This document shows, piece after piece, positions 1 to 5,125 of a stretch of DNA of 5,125 bases (the stretch's first letter is position 1; each line of letters opens with the position of its first letter). The position numbers and the translations under genes were made by a program. The stretch is from Alphaproteobacteria bacterium. Its GTDB lineage: Bacteria; Pseudomonadota; Alphaproteobacteria; Sphingomonadales; Emcibacteraceae. The DNA is taken from contig JAADGA010000154.1 in assembly GCA_013152615.1 (NCBI GenBank), forward strand, positions 1 through 5,125. Direction: 5' to 3'. The notes under the pieces were generated by a model. It had not been told where the DNA came from, made no database searches, and saw only the letters and a list, made by a program, of their open reading frames with translations.

Positions 1-2
1 AC

Positions 3-599
3 TGGGCGGCCGGTGTGGAGATTAACAATGATGGCGCAATCGTAACCAATAACGGGGAAATCCATTTGAGCGCCGATGGCATAGAGCTTGCCGGCGGAAC
101 GGTTACCGTAGGTGGTGCCCATAATGCCTACCTGAACCGGGACAGTGTCTTCGATACCGATGATGACATTGTCATCGGCACGGATGCCGCAAATGCGCCC
201 CAGGCGGCGGACCGGCTGGTGATAGAGGAAAATGAACTTGAAACCATCACGCTTGATGCGGCCACCCGTGCCGACCAGGGTGTGGTTATCGGCCGGGGGA
301 CAACCGCAGATGATGCCGCGGCAGACGATGATATCGATACCTATGCCACCAATGAGGATGGCTCGAATCTTATTTTCGTCAGCGATGTGGATGTCTCCGA
401 TCATAATGCTTTTCAAAACATCGCGTTTTTTTCCGCAAATGATATCGAAGACGGATCCCTGATTGTAGGGGTTGGCGCAGGTTCCGGGTCATTTACCGAA
501 GACGGGCTTGTTGTCCTGGTAGCGGACTCTGACATTTACGGCGGTCGCGGCGGGGGTTCCACCACTCAGCTTGAGATCAACGCCAGCCCAGAGTGTTGA
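3..599 (+). CDS. Giant beta-strand-repeat exoprotein, upstream fragment (5' partial, ends at a frameshift stop)
   Basis: This is an internal piece of a giant, probably exported, repeat protein. The frame is already open at base 3 (W-A-A-G-V-E-I-N-N), so the GTG at 15 is not a convincing start; no ribosome binding site precedes it and the text before it reads as the same repeat. The 198 residues are acidic, contain no Lys, and form short strands such as EIHLSAD, IVIGTD, VVIGRG and LVVLVADSDI separated by Asp/Gly/Asn turns, as expected of a beta-helix or beta-roll passenger. They carry most of repeat unit 1. The only Cys is the last residue before the TGA at 597-599. It lies in what I interpret as a shifted tail, since the natural continuation is in the next frame. 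The likely role is adhesion or surface structure, inferred from architecture only. The specific family and secretion system cannot be assigned. Confidence 0.8.
   Translation, partial: WAAGVEINNDGAIVTNNGEIHLSADGIELAGGTVTVGGAHNAYLNRDSVFDTDDDIVIGTDAANAPQAADRLVIEENELETITLDAATRADQGVVIGRGTTADDAAADDDIDTYATNEDGSNLIFVSDVDVSDHNAFQNIAFFSANDIEDGSLIVGVGAGSGSFTEDGLVVLVADSDIYGGRGGGSTTQLEINASPEC
587..599 (+). other. Frameshift junction (+1 base), probable extra C in CCC 587-589
   Basis: The coding frame changes here. The upstream frame reads L-E-I-N-A-S then P-E-C-stop. Dropping one C of CCC 587-589 gives L-E-I-N-A-S-Q-S-V-D-E-T-G, which continues without a stop for over 1,500 codons. The shift must lie between 523 (where the downstream frame opens) and 599 (where the upstream frame closes). 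A second candidate is the G5 run at 552-556, but that would insert a Pro/Leu/Arg-rich segment unlike the rest of the protein. The repaired sequence matches the G motif seen four more times, so this is one gene, not two. No Shine-Dalgarno-like stimulator or downstream stem was seen that would argue for programmed shifting. Confidence 0.7.
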
Positions 600-3500
600 T
601 GAAACCGGCGGGGTTAATCCCGGCAATATCTATATTTATGATTCGGGCATCTCAACCAATGGTGTGAGCGCAGACATGACCATTGTCGGCACGGATGATG
701 CCACCTACGGCAACGCATTCGACAGCTTCCGTGACGGCAATGCGGGCCAGCCTGAGCTGCCCGGCGGCGTTCAGACCGACGGCGGCAACATCTGGCTCCA
801 GGCGGGCTACGATGCTGGAAACTCGGCAAACATCATGATAAACGAGGTCATAGATGCTGGCGCAGGTGATGTGCATCTGCTTGCAGATGATAGTATTTAT
901 ACAACGGCGATTGTTGACTCGGCGGCCGCGACAACCGACCACTATGTACTCGGCGACCAGGTGTTTTTCCAGGCAGACAATGGCGAGGTCGGTACGGCCG
1001 TGGCCGATCCGGCCACCACGGCCGGGCCGATTGTGCTCCGTGCAACGACCATCGGCGGGGAAGCTTCTGGAGATTTTAATGTGATCGAGGATACCACAGG
1101 CGGCGACCTAACCGTTGGCATTGTCTGGGACGCTTATGATTTTGGCGGCGGCGGTGATTTCCGGTTCCACGGCATTGGCATGTCCTGGAATGCAGGCGGT
1201 ATTTTTGCCAATGAAATCGGAACCGGCAATAGCACCGACAATATCTCCGTCATTACCCGGGCTGGGGACTTAAACGTTTTTGCGCCGGTTGTCGCTTCGA
1301 GTGACAGCATTCACCTGCAGGCCGGTATGGCTGATACAGCGGCAAGCGCGGGATTCGACAGAACCCTCACGATCCGCGATATCGGCTTTGGTGGAAATGG
1401 CTATGAGGCGGGCGGCGATCTTAATTCTTCCTTTATCGATACGGACGATACGTCAGAAACCGTTGATTTGATAGCTGATAAAATTGTGATAGACCCGAAC
1501 ATCGTTGCACCAAGCTACGCTTTTACGATCGGCAACGGAAATGTATATATCCGCCCGGTTGAGCTGACGGGCGGTTCCGCCACCAATGTTGAGCTGGGTG
1601 GCGTGACAGCAGCCTTTGATCCGGATGGGGATACCAACGCGATACTCGATCTGACCCAGGATGAATTGCGCACGATTATCACCCCGAATTCCGGCGGCAT
1701 TTATATTGGTGAAGACAGTGGAAATACTGCGGATTTTCCGATGCTCACCAGCAGCCGCATGAGCGGAACCATCAAGCTTCAGGATAATTTGAGTTTTGAC
1801 GGCGCAAACAGTATTAACATTGCCATGTATACCGACAGCACGGATGCCGAAGCCATATTCGACAGCAATGACAGTTCCACAAGCGGCGTGGACAATGCCG
1901 ACGGACAGAATTTCATCCGGGCCGAGCAGGTCAGCATGATTGCCAAGGGCTCTATTGACATGAGCGTCCAGCTGGATAATGAATCGGTGAGCAATGAAGC
2001 CGTTTCCGCATATTCCCTGGACGGCAACGTCATTATTGATATGTATGCGGCCCAGGACGGCGGTGCCAACAGCGTCGGCACCACATTTGACACTCAATCA
2101 GGCATCACGGCCGATAACGATGCCAGTGGTGTCGGGTTTGTGGTGGTGCAGTCCACAAGTAGCCTTGCCATTGATCAGGCCATTGCGGCAGATGGCGCTG
2201 CCGGTAGTGGATTTATCGTGGTGGAGGTCCAGGCGGATGATACACTCCTCGATATCAACGCCAACATTACATCGGCCAGCGACGAAATCCATATCCTGTC
2301 GGATAATATCGATATAGACACCACAGGGGCCGCCACTATCGAAAATACCTCCGGGGATGCCAATATTTATATTATGCCGGAAACCATTGCGGACAGTGGT
2401 GACGGGATTGAGATCGGCAGCTCGGCGGTCCAGGCAGGAAATCAGCTCGGCCTTACCGAAGATGAACTCCAGGAAATCAATATCGTGGGCGGGGGCGGCA
2501 TCACAAACGCCCTGGTCATCGGCTACGGCACAACGGCCGCTGACGCGGACGACGGCACCATTTCCCTTGCCGACATAGATCAGATCACCACCGGCGGCAT
2601 CGACCTGGAAGGAAATCTCGACCTGACCTCAACGGCAGGCGCTGATGGTGACAATGACGCCAATACCCCTGAAAATTTAACTCTGGTGACCGATGGAGCC
2701 ATTACCAATGGCACTAAATTCGCCAACTCCTCAGGGGCTCCGGGCCGAATTTCCATCGACAATATCCTGACCCTGTGGGCCGATGACGGCATTGGAGAAT
2801 TAAACGGACAGGGCACCGGGCTTGATCAAGACCAGGCAGACTGGTTCACCTCCTATAATTCGAACGGCCTGCTGGCCGATCCGGACTACAACTATCCCCT
2901 GTTGGTCGATGCGGCCGACATCGCCGCATACAACGATTCTTCCGGTGATATTGCCATTGCAGTCGTTGCGAATCTGTATGAAGGCTTCACCCAGCACATG
3001 ACAACCGATGTTGACAACGGGCTTGCGGTTTCCTTGGATCCCACGACGCCGACCATCGTGCCCATTGCCGGTGTGGATAATAATGCCGGTGCAGGCAATA
3101 TCGGCATCTGGGTCGACCCGGATGACAGCTTTGTTTATGATCCCAATGGTACGCTGGCGGCAAATTTGGGCGCGTCGGAAAGCGTTGTGCTCAATATCCG
3201 GGAGGATATTTCCGCATCCCTCATCGGTGACATCCTCATTGACGCCGGCATCGGCACCGGCGCGGACGACTCGTTTGTGACGCTTGCAAGCAGGCACCCT
3301 GCTTGGGTGCCAAATACCGGTAACAACGGCGATACCGTCAAAGGCGGCTCTGCCGTGACCATGCAGTCCAACACGTCGATCACGACCGGCAGCGGCACGA
3401 TAACCGTTGTGGCTGGCGATGATGATGATTTTGACGGTAATACCATGGTCGACAACGACCTGGAATTCCAGATCGGCCTGCTGGAAACCACAGGGACGGT

Positions 3501-5125
3501 GGTTATCCGGTTTGACGGCAATGTCCGGGACGCCAACGGCGGCGGCCTGAATGTTTCGGCCACTACCCTGACTCTGGACAATGCAAAGGAATTCAATGAC
3601 GCTTTTGGCGCTGACGGCGACGAGATCGAGGTGTCCATCTCCGGGTTCTCCGCCGACGTGGGCGAGCTTGCCCTCCATAATAATAAGGACCTCACCGTCA
3701 TTGATCCGAATCTGGACAGCGATAACAACCCGGAAACCTGGGTTGAGGATAGTCCAGGAGATCCCGAGGACGGGGCCGTGGGAGTGCGGACCCGCCAGGG
3801 CGGCGCGACAATCGATGTGGGGGCCAACAGCCTTACCATCAACGGCGTAATCATGGCCCGGGCCGATGATACCTTCGACGCGACCGTCTGGGGCGCGGCA
3901 GCCGATGAATTCGACAACGAGCCGGTTCCCGGGGCGGACATCAAGCTCGTATCAGGTGGCCTTGACATTAACGCCTCTGTTATTGCGGGTCAGAGCTACG
4001 GCGGAAATACCGGAGACATTACCATTGAGCCCGGCCTCATCTCCATGGACATCAATATCGGCCATGATCCCAACAACCCGGGCACAGGCTTAAATATCTC
4101 CCAGCGCGAACTCAACTTTTTGCGCACCGACGGCGACGGCACAATTACTTTTGGTGTTCAGGGCGGAACAGGCGATGTGACCGTAGGCTTCCTCAATCCG
4201 TCCACAAACGAGCCGATAGACGTCCGGTTCGACACCCAGGTTCTCGAGCTGATTGACGGTACCTATGATCCCACCCTCCCGCTTTCCGATTACGGCAACG
4301 ATTTGACCGAGTTCAACGAGGTCTTCGGAAACCGTGACGGCATTGCCGGGGCTGATTTCACTCCGGGAGTCGCATTCCCCTACCGGTTCAGCGACGGCAC
4401 AGGGAACGTGGACATGGGAAACGTCACATTAAACGGCGGTGACATCGATTTTGTCTCGGGCCTGAGATTCTACGGCACGGCTGCCCATGCCAACACCGTG
4501 ACCCTTTTTGCCACCGGCGAGGTGACCGGCAGCCAGGTGGATGATTTCAACAATGACGACGCTGAATCCGCTGATGAAGCCGACATCTACTCCTATGATC
4601 CTGGTACGGGTTCCGCCGATAGCGACGGCACGGTATTGATCACTGCGGCCGGCGGTGTGGGCGGCGGCGCGGATGACGATGACGGCTCCGGGAATAACGA
4701 CACCCGGGCCGATCTCGACATCGCGGTGGCCAACCTTTCGGTCATAAATAACGACGTGGTGGCATCCACCTCCAACGTGATCATTACCAACGTGGGAGAC
4801 CTTACCAACAACGGCGTTACCAACTGGGATGCAGGCGACATCAATGTCTGGGCCTCCAGCCCCCAGACCATTGCGGGCGATCAGCTTACTTTCGGCAACG
4901 GAAACATTATCCTGCAGGCAACTGAGGATTCCGGAGACAATGATACGCTGACCATCAATAGCGATATTACCATCAGAACCGAACAGGGGAACATTCAGCT
5001 CACGGCCGGGCAGGACATCACCATCGGTGACGGGGACCTCATTGTGACCGGCGGTAACGGCACCATCACCCTGGCTGCCGATGATGCGGATGGCGATCTC
5101 GGCGGCGGAACCATCACCATGGGCA
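589..5125 (+). CDS. Giant beta-strand-repeat exoprotein, downstream fragment (continues the same gene, 3' partial)
   Basis: I translated this frame in full. It is open from base 523, after a TAG at 520-522, to the end of the window with no stop. From 589 it gives 1,512 codons plus one base. It has no Cys and about eight Lys, is very rich in Asp, Gly, Asn, Thr, Ala and Ile, and has about eleven Trp, often in strands such as NIWLQAG, LTLWADDG and NIGIWVD. It is built from repeat units with long insertions rather than from globular enzyme domains. Asp-rich turns (DPDGD, ADGDND, DDDDFDG, ADDDDDG) could bind Ca2+, as in RTX-type or beta-helix adhesins, but no canonical RTX nonapeptide array is visible. 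Start 589 is the inferred post-frameshift codon. If the stop at 599 is real, the first downstream ATG is 676, but it has no convincing ribosome binding site. Length and composition fit a FhaB-like or autotransporter-like adhesin; the defining N- and C-terminal domains lie outside the window. Confidence 0.85.
784..1119 (+). repeat. Short repeat unit (Q-G, no M motif)
   Basis: Q at 784-900 reads GNIWLQAG, then NIMINEVI, then GDVHLLADDSIY, matching the Q at 4900-5025 strand for strand (GNIILQA, TLTINSDI, GNIQLTAGQDIT). G follows at 937-1119: QVFFQADNGEVG, then P-I-V-L-R-A-T-T-I, then SGDFNVIEDTTGGDLTVG. The L-x-L-T-x-x-E-L segment and its I-x-I-G strands are missing, so this unit is either a deletion derivative or a different module order. 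The following 1120-1305 is strand-and-turn sequence (GIVWDAYDF, NISVITRAGDLNVFAP) that I could not place in a unit. Confidence 0.5.
995..1024. repeat. GC-rich inverted repeat inside coding sequence
   Basis: CGGCCGTGG (995-1003) is the exact reverse complement of CCACGGCCG (1016-1024). An alternative inner hairpin pairs GTGGCCG (1000-1006) with CGGCCAC (1010-1016) around ATC. It encodes T-A-V-A-D-P-A-T-T-A in the G motif of the short unit, from GCC/ACC/ACG codons. GC-rich Ala/Thr codons make such pairings fairly likely by chance, so no function is claimed. Confidence 0.4.
1306..2046 (+). repeat. Repeat unit 2 (Q-M-S-T-G)
   Basis: Q is at 1306-1491 (SIHLQAG, TLTIRDI, then VDLIADKIVI), with a longer loop than the other copies. 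M is at 1462-1728: NVYIRP at 1543-1560, VELGG, L-D-L-T-Q-D-E-L-R-T-I at 1645-1677, then GIYIGEDSG. S is at 1768-1797 (TIKLQDNLSF). T is at 1807-1842 (NSINIAMYTDST). G is at 1930-2046 and is the most divergent copy: VSMIAKGSID, M-S-V-Q-L-D-N, then GNVIID. The DPDGD turn just before the E-L motif is a candidate cation-binding loop, but its spacing is one residue short of the dockerin/EF-hand pattern. Confidence 0.6.
2209..2979 (+). repeat. Repeat unit 3 (Q-M-S-T-G), clearest copy
   Basis: Q is at 2209-2316 (FIVVEVQADD, LLDINANIT, then EIHILSDNIDID). M is at 2284-2544: NIYIMP at 2365-2382, IEIGSS, L-G-L-T-E-D-E-L-Q-E-I at 2446-2478, then LVIGYGTTA. S is at 2596-2625 (GIDLEGNLDL). T is at 2674-2712 (NLTLVTDGAITNG). 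G is at 2767-2979: LTLWADDGIGE, then PLLVDAADIAAYN, then SGDIAIAVV. G holds an insertion of about 30 residues (around 2815-2895) rich in aromatic residues and Asp (DWFTSYN, DPDYNYP) that other copies lack. All five motifs are easily recognised, so this is the best reference for aligning the others. Confidence 0.65.
2980..3801 (+). other. Coding stretch between units 3 and 4 without a clear unit
   Basis: The frame stays open and the style stays beta-strand-rich, but I could not fit the Q-M-S-T-G order. Visible pieces include NIGIWVDP, VVLNIREDIS, GTITVVAGDDDDFDG, TVVIRFDGNV and LNVSATTLTL, the last of which resembles parts of G. It contains a run of four GAT codons at 3418-3429 and most of the window's unusual residues, including SRHPAWVP over the inverted repeat at 3282-3311. 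It may hold decayed units or an unrelated insertion domain. Confidence 0.5.
3282..3311. repeat. Interleaved inverted repeats, A-B-A'-B' arrangement
   Basis: CAAGCAG (3287-3293) pairs with CTGCTTG (3299-3305) across 5 bases. GGCACCC (3293-3299) pairs with GGGTGCC (3305-3311) across 5 bases. The two stems are interleaved, so they are essentially alternative or pseudoknot-like. GCTTGCAAGC at 3282-3291 is a third, perfect 10-base palindrome abutting them. The 30 bases keep the reading frame and encode L-A-S-R-H-P-A-W-V-P, whose basic and Pro/Trp content is unlike the acidic surroundings. It could be a remnant of a small palindromic insertion element or a chance structure. Confidence 0.6.
3802..4815 (+). 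repeat. Repeat unit 4 (Q-M-S-T-G) with a large insertion
   Basis: Q is at 3802-3969 (ATIDVGANSLTINGVIMARA, then ADIKLVSGGLDIN). M is at 3937-4170: GDITIEP at 4012-4032, INIGHD, L-N-I-S-Q-R-E-L-N-F-L at 4090-4122, then TITFGVQGG. S is at 4444-4470 (IDFVSGLRF). T is at 4492-4533 (NTVTLFATGEVTGS). G is at 4633-4815: VLITAAGGVGGG, D-L-D-I-A-V-A-N-L-S, NVIITNVGDLT. Between M and S lies an extra segment of about 80 residues (roughly 4186-4430) rich in Tyr, Pro and Phe that is poor in strand repeats. The Asp run ADDDDDG at 4669-4686 falls in the G loop. Confidence 0.6.
4900..5125 (+). repeat. Start of repeat unit 5 or a short-strand array (cut off by the window end)
   Basis: Q at 4900-5025 reads GNIILQA, TLTINSDITI, GNIQLTAGQDITIG. 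It is followed by DLIVTGG, GTITLAADDADGD and GTITMG. This G-x-I-x-L-x-A-x-x-D-I-x-I pattern, recurring about every 20 residues, is the most regular strand array in the window and is common in giant bacterial beta-strand-repeat proteins. No M motif has appeared by the end of the window, so whether this is a full unit is unknown. Confidence 0.55.

Larger units (their letters stand above)
3..648 (+). repeat. Repeat unit 1 (partial Q, then M-S-T-G), interrupted by the frameshift
   Basis: This is the first visible copy of the protein super-repeat. The end of Q is at 15-89 (VEINNDGAIV, then GEIHLSADGIEL). M runs 54-305: IVIGTD, then L-V-I-E-E-N-E-L-E-T-I at 216-248, then VVIGRGTTAD. S is at 369-395 (LIFVSDVDV). 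T is at 414-446 (FQNIAFFSANDI). G is at 507-648 (LVVLVADSDI, then QLEINAS, then after the frame change GNIYIYDSG). The M motif shares V-I-G-x-G-T-T-A with unit 3, which makes these two the closest pair in that segment. From M to G it spans about 595 bases, close to the 585 bases of unit 2. Boundaries were set by eye. Confidence 0.6.

Noticed and set aside
15..17. GTG as a gene start
   Set aside because: The frame is open before it, the preceding residues fit the same repeat motif, and no ribosome binding site is visible. It is an internal Val codon.
426..432. T7 tract as the frameshift or phase-variation site
   Set aside because: The upstream frame still gives normal motif sequence for about 50 codons after it, and the downstream frame is closed by TAG at 520-522, so the shift cannot be here.
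594..600. Programmed +1 frameshifting at the TGT-TGA stop context
   Set aside because: It superficially resembles a stop-dependent shift, but the P-site codon TGT re-pairs poorly with GTT and there is no upstream Shine-Dalgarno-like stimulator. Repair at CCC 587-589 also restores the motif better.
922..929. GCGGCCGC palindrome
   Set aside because: It lies in an Ala-Ala-Ala codon run and has no wider structure; not evidence of an element or of cloning.
1453..2097. 214-codon open frame on the minus strand
   Set aside because: Same explanation: it is codon-aligned with the sense frame and bounded by the sense TCA codon at 1453-1455 and by the sense TCA at 2098-2100 just beyond its start. It is a shadow of repeat unit 2.
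2800..3678. 292-codon open frame on the minus strand
   Set aside because: It is codon-aligned with the sense frame. In that register antisense stops arise only where the sense gene uses TTA, CTA or TCA, which are uncommon here. The sense translation is clearly the structured one; the antisense protein shows no family or strand pattern.
3855..3864. Perfect palindrome GGCCCGGGCC
   Set aside because: It is a short GC-only palindrome in Ala/Arg codons with no partner structure, expected by chance in a GC-favouring gene.
3135..3968. 277-codon open frame on the minus strand
   Set aside because: Its Ser/Pro/Val-rich composition is what the reverse complement of Asp/Gly/Thr codons gives. It fully overlaps the strongly patterned sense frame.
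1..5125. CRISPR array, tRNA, rRNA, transposase, prophage or defence genes
   Set aside because: No regularly spaced identical direct repeats, no cloverleaf, and no enzyme-like protein were seen. The full length is accounted for by one repeat-protein gene.

Overview
The whole window appears to be protein-coding on the + strand. It lies inside one very long gene whose start and end are both outside the window. The product looks like a giant exported beta-strand-repeat protein, of the kind found among filamentous-haemagglutinin-like exoproteins, autotransporter passengers and large surface adhesins. Bases 3-599 are open in one frame, which ends at TGA 597-599. From base 523 to the end of the window the +1-shifted frame is open without a stop, more than 1,500 codons. 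Both parts have the same style: short alternating hydrophobic strands separated by Gly/Asp/Asn turns, very rich in Asp, Gly, Thr, Ala and Ile. I counted only eight Lys and no Cys in the downstream part. No signal peptide, secretion domain, anchor, start region or stop is visible, so the export route cannot be read here.

The two frames belong to one broken gene. The break falls inside a repeat module that is intact elsewhere in the protein. Removing one C from the CCC run at 587-589 joins the halves into a normal copy of that module. This may be a true frameshift mutation, a sequencing or assembly error, or (less likely) recoding.

Reading by eye, I find a divergent super-repeat of roughly 200 to 330 residues with a fixed order of strand motifs, which I call Q-M-S-T-G. 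Unit 1 is about 3-648 (its Q part starts before the window). A short unit lacking M is at 784-1119. Unit 2 is 1306-2046, unit 3 is 2209-2979 and unit 4 is 3802-4815. A new unit or strand array begins at 4900 and runs off the end. The largest stretch not explained by a unit is 2980-3801. Inside it, at 3282-3311, is a compact interleaved inverted repeat that encodes the out-of-character residues SRHPAWVP.

The organism cannot be named from this sequence. GC content looks moderate (about mid-50s by eye) with GC-ending codons favoured. A giant acidic beta-strand-repeat protein of this type would suit a marine or sediment bacterium such as a Desulfobacterota member, but that is a weak inference. 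There are no RNA genes, CRISPR arrays, transposase genes, promoters or terminators that I can support, and no intergenic stretch.
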